Assembly: GCA_965644295.1 (NCBI GenBank)
Contig: CBFFRP010000145.1
Span: 100,610 to 164,609 of the forward strand
Length of the DNA: 64,000 nt
Source of the DNA: Paraphysomonas bandaiensis
Lineage: Eukaryota > Chrysophyceae
Direction of reading: 5' to 3'
Shown: positions 46,201-57,998 of the stretch, one piece after another
How the letters are laid out: the number at the start of each line of letters is the position of its first letter
How positions within the stretch are numbered: position 1 is the stretch's first letter
The notes under the pieces: generated by a model
Told to the model about the DNA's origin: nothing
Databases searched by the model: none
The model's input: the letters and a program-made list of their open reading frames with translations, nothing else
Program-made: the position numbers and the translations under genes

Positions 46201-47522
46201 CTGGCTATCACAACAACACCGGGTTCGATGGTGCAGTGGCACTGAATGCCGAACGAACCTTCTGCACGAGACAATACCTCAGTGAGAGTAGTATACAGAT
46301 CATTGCGGAGAAATGACCGAATAGTAAGACTCACAAATGCCAGACGTTCCTTCCTACTCCACGTATTGGCATTGAAGCGGTCCGCATAAGAATCAAATTG
46401 AGAAAGCACAGCATCCACAAACTGAGCTTCACCGGCAGGATCAATGCTGTATTCCACGATCTTCTTCTTCGACCCCATAACATCTTTGTCCTGTCTAACC
46501 TTGATGATGTTGTTTTTATGCATATGGAAAACTGGTTCAAATAGTGCTTCTGCCCAATCCTGAAAAAACTCAAAAGTTGGAAATACATTAGGCGCCTCCT
46601 TGCATAGCTGCTCGCCATCGCACACATCATTGACGGACTTGAGCACACGAACATATCCCAGACGACAGGCCGGTCCCCACCTACCCTGTACTCGCATTAC
46701 ATCCATCAAGCCAGCCAACTTTGGAGAGTCCCCTTTTGTTAAATTTTCTGTCCAAAGGACTCGCTCAAGCCATAGACCTAACTCTCCATTCACCACAGTG
46801 GAAGAGTACATCTCAAAAGCGTCAAAATCACCGTTGTGTGTCAGATGCAGACAGTAGCTCACATTTGTTGACTCAAATTTACCCGTAATAGAGTTCAAGC
46901 GCCAAATACGCTCCACTCGGGGGGGAACCCACTCATGGGGGTGGAGCTCAGACTCCACATTTTTAGAGGACGTTGCAAAACGTGTATGCCCAACGAATGT
47001 AACTGCGAATGACGGGTCAGGTTGTCTGCCAAATTTCTTCAAAAATTTCTTGGCCAAATCGGCGGCAAGAGGGTACCGTTTACGAGCTACACATCTTGTG
47101 CGAAACATGTTAGGGATCGGCTCGAATGCGCCGGCAAACTTAGCCTCATATGACGACTGCGCTGTCCTTGTGCTAGTCTCTTTACGGTACTCGATACTGC
47201 TAATACCACCCGCTTGCCCTCCTCGTACCTCTGTGGCCGCTGTCTGAGCCTCCAAAATAAAGAGCGGTTTCAGCATCTCCGCATTACCCGCATGCGCACT
47301 GGTGGACTCGATTACATTATACTTCCCGCTGCTTGACTTGTTGTGCGTCCAGTTGGCGTCCCCCACAACTCGCAGGCCGTGAAGTTTACTCACCTCATGA
47401 AGTGTCTGGTGCAGAGAGGCATCCATCGCATCCTGAGGAGCGCTCTTCTTCTCGAACTCATCAGCTGCACAGCCCGTGGAGCCTTCTTTCCCCAACATTA
47501 TCAAACCGAAGTTACCGCACAT
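43229..47522 (-). CDS. membrane glutamine amidotransferase (class II)/SIS fusion protein
   Basis: Four exons: 47522-45680, 45623-45507, 45459-44068 and 44010-43229, with introns of 47-57 nt, giving 1377 residues. The N terminus MCGNFGL exposes Cys2, the nucleophile of class II (Ntn) amidotransferases; GHTRFAT and HNGDFDAF near residues 195 and 250 match the glutamine-binding motifs of glucosamine-6-phosphate synthase (GFAT). About 190 residues separate Cys2 from GHTR, far more than in GFAT. A SIS-like sugar-phosphate region follows, with DLLIGGVEASLW and the hallmark LLISQSGQTFATL near residue 720. It is interrupted by a basic charged segment and then by hydrophobic helices (WMVVIFVAVYLFVSVGFGLPLFGTL and IGWTLVGLTLQIVDAVWFIYIG). 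A second SIS-like part (VVVDSPCIHQLTENFASKLF) and an unrecognised C-terminal region complete it. It is roughly twice the length of GFAT. The function is unknown; it may aminate a sugar phosphate at a membrane. Confidence 0.85.
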
Positions 47523-48095
47523 GGTTATGATTATGACACTCTATCTGGAGCTTTATTGATACATGCAAACGATCAGATATCCTATCCGCATATACAACTA
47601 TACACGCAGCACATATGGAGTCCCATACACTGCAGTGTACGCACAGAGAACAATGCGCTGTGGCTCTCTTTAAACACATGCACACAGCACACTGCACACA
47701 GTCCTACACAGCACAATGGAAAGAATACTGCGGTCTACAGCCGTACAGCACCTGGAGTATACAGGTACTGTATACCGTACAGTTTCTACAGTGTTCGTTC
47801 GCAGTGTGGGTTGGTATTCCAGAGTACAGTGAGAATCCTACAAGCATATAGAGTACACATACAGCAGTATCTTGTTCTCTGATCTGTGCAATATACGAGG
47901 ATCTATCTGCTGTAGCGAATACCATGGAATACGGTAACTACCAGCAGTATACACAATATACGAGGACGCACAGAGGGGTGTCTGTTGCAACATCTCGTTC
48001 ATCTCATCATCTTCTTGTTCCATTGGCATTCTACTCCTTATCAGTCCTCATGACTTGGTGAGAAGCCGCTCCTGGTATTTTCTTGAACCCGTATA
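47523..48095. promoter_or_regulatory. divergent promoter region, amidotransferase and ankyrin genes
   Basis: 573 bp between divergent start codons. It contains tgtataccgtacag at 47769-47782 and repeated acagcac/tgcagtg words. Assignment as a promoter is inferred from position. Confidence 0.5.
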
Positions 48096-49377
48096 ATGAA
48101 GAAGCGCTCCCTCCGCGACATTATCGAGCAAGGCGATGTCTCATCTCTGCAAAGAGTGTTGGATGACGCTGACGACGATATCAGTGCGATATTCAACCAA
48201 AGATTCGAGGTACATGTTGCTTCTATCCACACTGTGTCGAATTTACAAAGTGTTGAACTCTGAGTAGGAGAATAGCTCTCCGCTGCACGCAGCTGTGTGG
48301 TTTGGGCAATCTGAAATAGCAGAGGAGCTGTTGGACTGGGGTTGTCCAATAGATCTGAGAGACAATGTAACTATTTCGTATGATTACCATTCCAATGAGA
48401 CGTTGTATGACTAAACAGGCTGGAGCAACTGCATTTCATTATTCTGTTTGGAAGAATAACATTGATATCATGATGATGCTACTTGAAAAGGGAGCAGACG
48501 TGTATGACCTTGATAATGTTCGTATCCAGTAATTTTACCGTAGATATAGTCATTGTCATTTACTTTTACAGAAAGATAACACAGCGCTTCATTTGGCTGC
48601 TCGTAAAGGATTTAAAGCTATTGCTGTTATGCTTATTGCTCGAGGACTAAATGTAAACAGCGCTGACGTTGTACGTAGTTTATATTGTGTACGCTGTCCC
48701 ACACTGAGTGTTGCTCAATAGGATGGCAACACACCGCTTCACAAGGCCGCTATGGAAGGTCGTACGGTAATGGTACTAGAGCTTCTTGAACATGGCGCCA
48801 GATTGATGGCAACTAATAACGTATGTGAGTTGTAATAGTTTTTTTGTTGTAATACTGCGCAGGAGGGAATGACAGCGCTACACCTGGCGTGTCTAAACGG
48901 AAATACGGAAACTGCAGAGGCACTTTTAGATGCTGGAATTCCTATTGGAGAGTTAGACACGGTATATGATCAGGTTTCACCTTCATTGTGTCTTACTGGA
49001 TTCGCTAGCATGGTCGCACTCCGTATCATATGGCATGTCTTAGGTTCAATGAAGAGACTATCACAATGTTGCTGAATCGAGGCTGTGACATCGACGTAAA
49101 AGCAGCGGTTAGTGGAATGTTGTGCGTGAGGCTCCTTCTTCTCTTGATAATTTGTGCAGGATGGCCGTACTGGAGCTGAGTCGGTTGCGATTCGTGAAGA
49201 CCGGTCGAAAATGACAGCAATGTTGGTACGTATGATAACATTGCTGTGCTTAGGTCATTGACTTATGCGAATAATCAGAGCCATATCTTCAATGAGAGGG
49301 AACAGAAGGCCAAAAACGTGGCGAGAAAAAAGCAGCAGCTCAGCGACCTCAAAGTTGCTTTGAAAGATGGTATATGA
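48096..49377 (+). CDS. ankyrin-repeat protein, one repeat per 99-nt exon
   Basis: Nine exons: 48096-48209, 48268-48366, 48419-48517, 48572-48670, 48722-48820, 48863-48961, 49009-49107, 49160-49225 and 49279-49377. All introns are phase 0 and 42-58 nt, giving 290 residues. Exons 2-7 are each exactly 99 nt and each encodes one 33-residue ankyrin repeat, cut at the same point (just before the xGxTALHxA turn: for example KDNTALHLAARKG, DGNTPLHKAAMEG, EGMTALHLACLNG). Exon 1 is an N-terminal cap and exon 8 a truncated seventh repeat; exon 9 is a basic helical tail rich in Lys/Gln. Ankyrin repeats bind proteins; the partner is unknown. Only short pieces of this gene are open in any single frame, so it would be missed by ORF searches. 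Confidence 0.92.
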
Positions 49378-49829
49378 GAAGACCTCATATTGTTGGTTCG
49401 GTGCACATGTATTATATATGTTGTGGTTTATGTAGTGTGGCGACTTTGGTGTGAAAAATTAAAATAGTATTTATTGAGAAATAGTAACCAACTTATAAGC
49501 TCTTAGAATACTGCACACATTCTGGCGCACCCTTTCAGATATAATTAGATATATATAGAGAAAATGACAGCATCAATTTAAACAGTTTGGAATTTACTCT
49601 TTGGTGAATAGCTTGGCAGAGACAGACGACAGACAGTACAAATTCTAATATGAACATGAATAGCGTTCTTCGTTGCAGGTATGTATCAGAATTGTTCGAT
49701 GTTAAAATAATAGATGTATGAAGAGTAATTTATGGTTAATCAAATATATTTCTAAGAGACACAAGCATGAGTAATTTATCGCAAAATTGCAATATATTGC
49801 GAGGCCAAATTTTGCTTAAATAATAATCA
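49378..49829. other. intergenic with dispersed repeat
   Basis: No gene seen. Includes repeat C copy 2 and leads into the hAT target duplication at 49830-49837. Confidence 0.5.
49717..49808 (+). repeat. dispersed repeat C, copy 2
   Basis: Matches 5141-5225 (ttaatcaaatatatt, acacaagcat, attgcgagg). The following sequence is rich in aatattgc words and was the target of the hAT insertion. Confidence 0.7.
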
Positions 49830-49837
49830 ATATATTG

Positions 49838-51045
49838 CAGAGCTGCGTATCAATTAATTGTCAATTAATTGACGCAGGTTGTAGTTGATTACAATTGCAA
49901 TTATTACTTGCTATCTCAATTTCAATTATTGCAATTGACTGCAATTATTTAGTACTAAAATACACCAGCTGTGAATATAGCTACCTCAACTGTCATATCA
50001 TTCCAGAGGCAACGATTCATGCGTAAAAACATAATTAGCACTAAATGTTGAGGAGTCAAGCTCTTGCGCAAGCCCGTCATAACAATCGTAGCTCTACTGA
50101 ACAACCTCTCAACCTTATTGGTTGTGCTATGCAAGTGTTTCATCCGTAACGAATTTGCTGGTTAAGTCTTGCTCGCTTGTGCTGCCTGCTACCATCAAAC
50201 AAACGTTGCGCTGCGTCGTCATTCGGAGCTAGACTCGCACCGTCATAATCTTCTTCTTCCTCATCGAACAAATATATTTTAGTTTGATCCTTTGCCGTCC
50301 GAGTTACGGCTTCGTTGCCACACTGAATCTTCACGACTGCCTTTTCGAAAGCAGCGTTGTGAGTAATAGCAGCACTGTCGCCCAGATGACGCTCAACAAT
50401 CGGGTGCATTATGAAGGGTTCGTCAATCAATGTACAAACGTCGTGGAGGTCAAGCTGGTGTTAACCTTACTTCTGTAATTGTACTACACTTATTTATATA
50501 ATACAGGACATAATATACATATACTATATACTCTGTATATAGAGGTGGATATAGTCCTATAATTAGACTTTTAACACGTCGGAACCAAACTCGAATGTCG
50601 CATATATGATTAGATAGAAGCAAGTAGCGATCAATCACGGAAAATGTGGAGCCCCTTTTCCTGCAGGACAAACCTCTATCGCAGCCTCTTCGTTATTATT
50701 ATCATCATTTACTTTCTCAAATAACACTCGTGCAATGACTTCTGGTGCCAGTTTGCCGCTCATATCGCTAATTCATTACTTGAATTACTATGTGAGATAA
50801 TCCTATGGATATTATAGTCTTTCACCAATCTTCGATTTTTATCCTAAAAATGCCGTTTTTAACAATACTTCAGCATAAAAAAGTGGCATTTAAAATATCA
50901 ATTAATTGAAGCTAGCTGGAGTCAATTATAATTGCAATTATGAATAGATGTCGCTTGAGTCAATTATAATTGCAATTATGAATCGATGTCCCAATTTCAA
51001 TTATTGCAATTTCAATAATTGACAATTAATTGATACGCAGCCCTG
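49838..51045 (-). mobile_element. hAT transposon, 1208 bp, internally deleted
   Basis: Terminal inverted repeats begin cagagctgcgtatcaattaa at the left and cagggctgcgtatcaattaa (reverse complement) at the right, one mismatch, extending at least 30 bp. A perfect 8-bp duplication atatattg flanks it (49830-49837 and 51046-51053). Subterminal sequence is full of caattaattg and caattgcaatta words. It holds the remains of a minus-strand hAT transposase. The length is well below that of an autonomous hAT. Confidence 0.93.
49955..50763 (-). pseudogene. decayed hAT transposase
   Basis: An ATG at 50763 opens a short N-terminal frame (MSGKLAPEVIARVLFEKVN) that soon breaks. A middle frame at 50430-50140 is acidic (YLFDEEEEDYDGAS). 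The next frame, 50143-49955, carries the hAT dimerisation signature NKVERLFSRA then LRKSLTPQHLVLIMFLRMN. The frames do not join, and most of the catalytic domain is missing, so the gene is inactive. The middle and last parts are separated by a frame change near 50140. Confidence 0.85.
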
Positions 51046-51053
51046 ATATATTG

Positions 51054-51457
51054 TAGCAAGCAAAAATAAATAATCGCAATATTTATATTGCAATCCAATA
51101 TATTTTTACCTGGCCTGAGAATATAGAACATAGCTTCAAATAATAGTGATATGATATAAGCTAATTTTTGAACCAAGGAATCATCCCTTCTCTTGAACAC
51201 TACGGTGAAGTTTTACACACAATTTTATCACATTGTGATAAATTTCATGGAAGAAATAGAGTTATCCAGTATACTTGGAACTATTTTTTATTATAAACTA
51301 ATTGCGTCAGATTCCCGCTGAAATACTACACTAGTAAGAGTGTAAGAGTACCATAATGGCCACCTCATACATAGCGCATGCACCCATATCAAAAACAGTA
51401 ACAAGAACACATCTGATCGAAAATACATCAGCAACACATGAGTACACAATGACACTG
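51054..51457. other. intergenic, no gene seen
   Basis: About 400 bp of AT-rich DNA between the hAT element and the receptor gene. The first 60 bp continue the aatattgc-rich target of the hAT insertion. Confidence 0.5.
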
Positions 51458-54400
51458 TCATCCTAACGATATTTGCTCGTGCAGGCGACGGAGTATAAAC
51501 TCGCCCGAAAGAGTACCCTTGTACTGACCTCCAGATGACAGAGGAACCTGCGAGGCATCATAGTGGTGTCATATTATACTTACTACCTCTACATAAAACT
51601 TACCTCCACGGAATAAGGTGTTCCGAGCATATCTGGCTGTAAGAGATGCGACAAACTAACAACAGCCTGTCCCATATCTGTACCATCTGTATCAACGAGC
51701 TTCAGTAGAGCATCAACTCCAAGACTCCTATCCCCGCAGCTATCCAGCTAAAGCACATGCTAGTTCAAATGCCACAACAAGGAAGCACAACTGAATACCT
51801 CTATTCCCTGTGATGTCGCCTGCTTCCAGGGATAAGAGCGTTTCGACTTCAGCAACTCATCTTTTAGTTTCGCGTTACGATGCTGCAAAATTCTGTACAC
51901 AGAGTTACAATACATGCCAGGAAAAAAGTTTACATTACTTCAATATTCCAGTGTCACTGCCAACATGAAAGGCCTGTACGAAGTTATACATCTTTCTATA
52001 CTCCAATAAAGGGTCTTTTCCGGGCAGAGGAAAAATCACAATAACTTCTGCTACAGTGGGGGCCGCAGTTTGTTGCCCAAACACAGATATTCTTTTATCA
52101 GTCTTGCTTCTTCTTGAAGGTGAGATTGCAGCAGGCGGCGTGGAAATTATTGATGTGCGTGACTGACTCTTGGGCACAGTGTTACCGCTCACACTGGCAC
52201 CTTGCAGTGTAGTAGACCCGCTACTGTCCTCTTCATCCTCCGTTATTGCTGCCATAGATGAAATTGGAGCCTTCTTGGGAGTCGTTTCTGACAGAGAACG
52301 TGTTAACCCACGACTGGGAGTGTATTCCTCATCCCCATCGCCATTTTCACTATTCGCCTCTCTAATAAGCTCCTTGGTACCTGCACCCAGACTCGAGGAA
52401 GCCTCACCGAGCATAGGATTCAGCACAGCGGATTCCTGAGTGAGGGTGGCTTTCAAATTCTTAATTTTGAGCGATAATAGTACAATATGTGGATTTGTAA
52501 TCTCCCCAGAATCAACCTCGGCAGCACTTGGTGGATCTACGTTCGCATTAACCTATTATGGCACAAGTGGTCAAGCAATGATAAAGGAATTAACGTGAAG
52601 CAACAAACCTCCAGAGTCATGGACATACACACAGGTCTATGGTCACTGGCCCTGAGGCTATCACAAAATCCATACGCGGTCGGCATAAGTTTTTGGTTTT
52701 CCACAAGTGAGTGCACAAGTATCCTGTCTGTATAAGAAGGTGGACGTAGCTTCGATTTATCCTTTTCTTTGTCGCGATCGACGTGACCGCTTGACCTGCG
52801 AAGAGGTAAAGAAAACACCGACGATCGCCGGGGGCCTTTTTTAGGAGATACTTTTTCAGCGTTGATTGCCGGAAAGCCTGACTTGTCAAGCCCCCCCACA
52901 GACCATGACAGTCGGTGAGTGTCGGTGTCAGGTACGGACATCGACGGAATAGGTGGATCGGAAGTAGAAGGACGTCGGCCGACTTCTGTGTCCCCATGGG
53001 AGGACCCATCCTCTGCACCCTCTCGCGATTCTCCACTGATGGCAGTTGTCGTACCAGATGACCGTGCATTTACATAGTCCTCACTCACGCTGGAGTCTGT
53101 GGAATGGCGAGAGTCGTCAACGTCTCCCTCCTTGGGTTCCTCGCCAGTGTGAGAAAACCCTTGTACAAGGTCGCTGACAGAGGTGTAATCACCACAGTCC
53201 CCAGCAGGGCCTATTTTACGCTTGTATGTGGGAGGAAACCTGGGAGGTACTTCCTTAAATCCGAAGAATACTTCGCCTAGGTTCATCATCTCTGTCATCT
53301 CGTCATGCTTTAGCACCGAGTCCCAATGTGCGGCTGCCTGATCAGCCGCCTGTAAAACTTCTACTCGCTCGGCATCCGACAGACACCGTTCCGACCTAGG
53401 GCCGTAAAAAAGTTCATACTTGCGTTTGAACCAGTTCGGATCGTCCCCCATTGCACGCTTCTCTGCTGCTGAGGCCGCTGCAATTCCAAATAGAGCGCTC
53501 TGTCCCTCTCCCACCCCGCCTTGTGGTGGGGTGTTCATGCGGTAGTTGAGATCCCCAAGTATAATAATATGGTCATGCTGGAGCTGCATATCACACCCCA
53601 CATCCTCGCTAGCCAACACAACGTCCCGAAGCATGCTCTGAGCAGCGTTGTTCCTCCTACCTAGCTTGGACTTTCCCTGCGAGAAAGAATCATTAATCGA
53701 TGTTTCATCAATATACAACACCACATGCCTTGGAATCAGAGGGAAGATGGGCGGTGACAAAGCCAATAGACGTGTCATGGATCTGAAAGGGGAGCCCAAC
53801 AGCACCCTTGTTGGCGGCAGTAGTCACTATTAAATCAGTACCGCTTGCGACATCATTGGCTGAGGACTCTGTCATCTTTATCGCGCCACTATTTATATCT
53901 TCTGTTCGCACAAAGACAGTGAGAGCGATAAATCCATGAAATCCCAGTCGTGTATTATTGCTTCCTATTTCACAAGTATGCATTATAAATTTCTCTGGAC
54001 CTCCTAGGTGAGTGTGCATGGCCTCCCTGAATTCCTCCACACACATACACTCCTGTACCCCAATGGCATAGATATCATGTCCTTCCACCAACCATTCAGC
54101 TAGACCCTCACTGAGCTCAGAGAATGGGGCTTCTCCCAGATTGTAAGAGGACACAAATATTGAGTACTTCTTAGCTACGTAAGCAAGGCCCGACGAGCCC
54201 CTCCGCACGGGAGTCTTAAAAGCATTAAAGCTGGTCCCACGCATCGGGCTGTCTTCAACAGATGGGGGTCTCGAAACCGTTTTGCGGATACGCCTCATCA
54301 ACCTTTTGAGGTCAGAGATGATTCCCCCATAGCATGCAGCGTTCATAAATCCCTGTAGTGGAACAAAAAAGGCATGAAGCAGAGAAGTGCCGAATACAGG

Positions 54401-55169
54401 TTCTCCAACGCAAACTTCAACGAAGCGATTTAGCAAACCGAAAAACCACGCTATCACAAACACCAGAATGTATTGTCGAAGCTTCTGCTGAATACCAGCC
54501 TCTGCGGACGACAAACTACTCTTTCCACCTTCCCTTGTCGAGTTGCGCGACTTGAGTGAATCAGAAACTGATTTTATAATGTAAGCGTTGTAAAACCACG
54601 CAATCAGCAGAATCATATAGAAGAAAACGAATCTAGCCCATTCATATTCGTCTGCTATCCAGCACCACATGTACGCTGGGCCATATACACCCCCGGCAAG
54701 TAGCATTAGAGCAAGAAACAACGATCCACCAATGCTGGTAATAGCAGTCTTCCTGAGCTTCTTATGTAGTTTGTCTTCATTTTTCTTTAGGGATATCCAG
54801 TGATACAAATGCAGTGCCATAGCAGAATTCCAACATATGTTGGACAGTCCTCCCCATTGAATCATAAATCCCTAAAGCAAGGTAACCCAAGAAAAAACGG
54901 ATTAATAAGCATACCTGAAACACACAAAATCCTTCATTTCCTTGACCAGCGTGGCCAACACCCCAGAAGAATGCAGTCACTAAATCCACAGAGCACAGAA
55001 CGCATAGTTGTTTATTCGTTAAGTTCCAAACTCTATCTGTTAAAAATAATTTTGCTAAGACGACAGAACATCCTACGACAGATAACACTGATGATAAGGT
55101 CTCCACAGTCTGGATAGCCGCTATCTCATCATTCTTCATTGACGCCAAAGATACACAGTGATATTGCAA
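51458..55169 (-). CDS. seven-helix receptor fused to inositol polyphosphate 5-phosphatase
   Basis: Exons: 55169-54915, 54871-53720, 53676-52609, 52552-51939, 51892-51799, 51747-51604 and 51547-51458, with introns of 43-56 nt, giving 1138 residues. Residues about 10-290 hold seven hydrophobic helices with a cAMP-receptor-like helix 3 region (FCVFQGFMIQWGGLSNICWN) and a helix-7 segment (PLQGFMNAACYGG). A 5-phosphatase domain follows, with YAIGVQE, IILGDLNYRM, FPPTYK, PPSYTDRIL and SDHRPV, so the catalytic set is complete; about 110 Ser-rich residues are inserted between FPPTYK and PPSYTDRIL. The C-terminal 300 residues include beta-rich stretches (IVLLSLKIKNL, TVAEVIVIFPLPG) that may be C2-like, a weak call. 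Such fusions (GPCR-bigrams) are known in oomycetes. The protein would couple a surface signal to removal of the 5-phosphate from phosphoinositides or inositol phosphates. Confidence 0.9.
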
Positions 55170-55902
55170 CTACTCTAAATAAAAAAGAGACACACTACTT
55201 TGAAATCATTTATACGACTGTGTTCCGCTGGGGGTAGTTGGTGGGTTTACGAGCTATGGTTACCTGCGAGTTTGACCGATCGCAAGATTGTAGGCTATCT
55301 ATCACTGCTGTATTGTATATGGTATTGTAAATGTATACGTGTTTATCTATTGTGTTGCTGCTGTAGCCTGGGGCCGTACCGCGTACCACATCTACACACT
55401 GTGCTGTTGAAAGCTGCTGTAGCCAACATATCAAAAACACAGGAGATTTATGTCAGAAAAAAGAGATATACAGCTGTGCAGCAGAACAGCACCAACTGTG
55501 ACAGTGGTTCTATATACGTAGTACTACTATGAAATACGTACGTAGGAATCCTCAATCATCGTTGTGTTCAGTTGTGGACCACAAGATTCCCAACACAATT
55601 GTACTCAGCAGCAGCAGTATGCACAGTTGTGGCCGTATTAAAAAGACTACATGCGTATAACCTGAATGTTCTCCCTACGTTGTGTGCTCTGTATACTACG
55701 GTATAGGCATACCTGTATACCATGACGTATAATATTGTATACGCATTGTGTGCTGCTATACATGTATATATACAGCTACATGATGCATCTATCATGCTGC
55801 ATGCGACAATGAGCGTCATATTCCATACCTCCCTGTCAGTGAAGTGACTCGGCTATACTTCTTACATCAGATTCTTTGTAGAGCACATCGCGACCGAGAG
55901 TT
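55170..55902. promoter_or_regulatory. divergent promoter region, receptor-phosphatase and SLY1
   Basis: 733 bp between divergent start codons. It has gtatac at 55691-55696, ctgtatacc at 55713-55721 and ttgtatacgc near 55736, looser versions of the motif in other divergent promoters. Confidence 0.45.
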
Positions 55903-57998
55903 ATGCTCAACCTGAGAGATCGTCAGCTGCACGCCCTCAGCAACGTCCTGTCTCTCAATGGAACAGGTAAAAATATCCATAGCTTGCATGTGCACTGATG
56001 ATTCCATTCTAGGAATCGAATCAAGTGAAGATTTTACTGACCAGTGGAAGGTACTTGTGTATGACCAGGACTGCAGGGATATCATATCTCCCCTAATGAA
56101 CGTTGGAGCGCTTCGCAGTAGAGGAGTCACACTTCATCTGATGGTAATGTACCCGCTATACTGAACAATATCGGTTTTACCTAACCTCTTATCAGCTACA
56201 TAGTGACCGTGAGGCTATACCTGAGGCTCCGGCTGTTTATTTTGTTAGGCCAAACAATGAAAATATCAAGCGCATAATCGATGATTGCTCAAATCAGGTT
56301 AATGTAAGTCGCCGTTGATGATTTTCTCTAATTATCTCGCAGTTGTACCGGTCGTTTCATCTCCACTTTGTCACTAGAATTGATCGACCTCTAATGGAAA
56401 ACATGGCACATGGTCTTGTTACCAATAATGCTGCCGGGCTTGTGTCGAAAGTGTACGATGAATATCTTGATATGATTTCCCTGGAGCCCAATCTATATAC
56501 CCTAAACGTGCCCCATTCTTTCGTGGCCTACAACCTCCCTTCCCTCACAGAATCAGACATACGATTATATATATCTCGGCTGACGAGTGGATTGGTTAGC
56601 CTTGTGCGAGTGCTTGGTGTATTGCCGATAATACGAGCCCCAGGTGGCGGGCCAGCAGAGATGGTGGCGCAGGAGCTCTGCAGTGCTTTGCGAGAGAATC
56701 TCAGTCCAAGAGGAGCTGCGCACTCTATATTTGGAGATTTTCTCGTATCTGATCGCCCGCGTCCCCTGCTGCTTGTACTAGACCGTACAAGTGACCTTGC
56801 AACCCCTCTAATGCACTCCTCTTCCTACCAGTCACTCGTTGATGACCTTCTGGAATACAAACTTAATAGGGTCAGCGTAAGCGTACCAGACCGAGCAGGG
56901 GGTCCTCCCCGCAAGAAAACCTACGATCTCAATACACAGGTAGATCCTTTCTTCAAAAGGTACGCTGGATCACCCTTCCCTGAAGCTGTGGAAGCAAATG
57001 AAACAGAGCTTGCATCGGTTTGTAAGCGAGAGGCTGAAATACGATCATCCCGACCGTCTGCTACTGGTAGCGGAGAAGGTGCCGGTGATCTCAGTGAAGC
57101 AATTACAAGCCTGCCCGAGATATTGAGCAAGAAAGCGAACTTAGAAGCGCACACAAATATTCTACAGGCAGTGATGAAACAAGTTGCTGCCCGGGAGGTA
57201 CCGTCTTTCTTTGAACTAGAGCAAACCATGGTTCAGTCGGGAGTTGACCGGGCAGCTGTACTAGAGTTGCTGTCTGATCCTGCAAAGGGGACTTTGGAGG
57301 ACAAGGCCAGATTGTTGGCCATGGTGGCTTTGCTCCTTCCAGATAAGAGTGCAGCAGCTGCAGAGGAGTATATAGCAGCCTTCACAAGAGGATGCAAGCA
57401 CGAGAAACAGGAGGATGAGGGAAGGCAAGAAGTTGACACCAATATCGAGCGGATAATTGGAGCGGTCTCCTTCCTTCGTCGACTGCAGAAAATTCAGAGT
57501 CCCATCGGCACTGGGGGGTATGTGGGAACAGGGGGGGGGGATGGTGGCAAACGTGGAGCCATCATATCATCATTCCTTAATACCGCTACGTCTAGTGCCA
57601 CTACTTTGATGGCGAGAGCATCTGCACTTTTTGCAAAGTTTTCTCCATTGCCCGTGACTAGAGTGGTAGATAACCTCGCTGAGGGACGCTCATGTCCAGA
57701 GGATGACACATACTGCTGCTTGGACCCCAGACAGGCGAAGGGTGCATCTGGTGAGGGACGGGGAAGAAAGTTTGCGGAGGTCATAGTGTTTATTGTTGGT
57801 GGTGGGTGCTTAGTGGAGCACTTCAACCTGCAGGAACTAGTGAAGCAAAAAGGGGGAGGTGGAGGAGGGGGGCAAGTTGCTGGTGGATCCGCTCTCACAA
57901 ATGTTATCTACGGTGGATCAGAGCTTCTTTCAAGCGCAAGTTACCTCGAACAGCTGCAACAGTTAGGTGTTGCTGCTGATATGAATACAGGTAAATAA
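55903..57998 (+). CDS. SLY1: SLY1/SCFD1, Sec1/Munc18-family SNARE regulator
   Basis: Four exons: 55903-55966, 56013-56143, 56196-56303 and 56343-57998, with introns of 46, 52 and 39 nt, giving 652 residues (yeast Sly1 is 666). It clasps the ER-Golgi syntaxin Sed5/syntaxin-5 and promotes SNARE assembly. Family landmarks are WKVLVYDQDCRDIISPLMNVGALRSRGVTLHL, IDRPLMENMA, the domain-2 start LLLVLDRTSDLATPLMHSSSYQSLVDDLLEYKLNRV and the ending VIVFIVGGGCLVEHFNLQEL...IYGGSELL. For exon 3 I chose the GTAAGT donor at 56304 over an earlier weak GT. Two Gly-rich stretches are inserted, one encoded by a G10 tract at 57531-57540. Confidence 0.94.
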
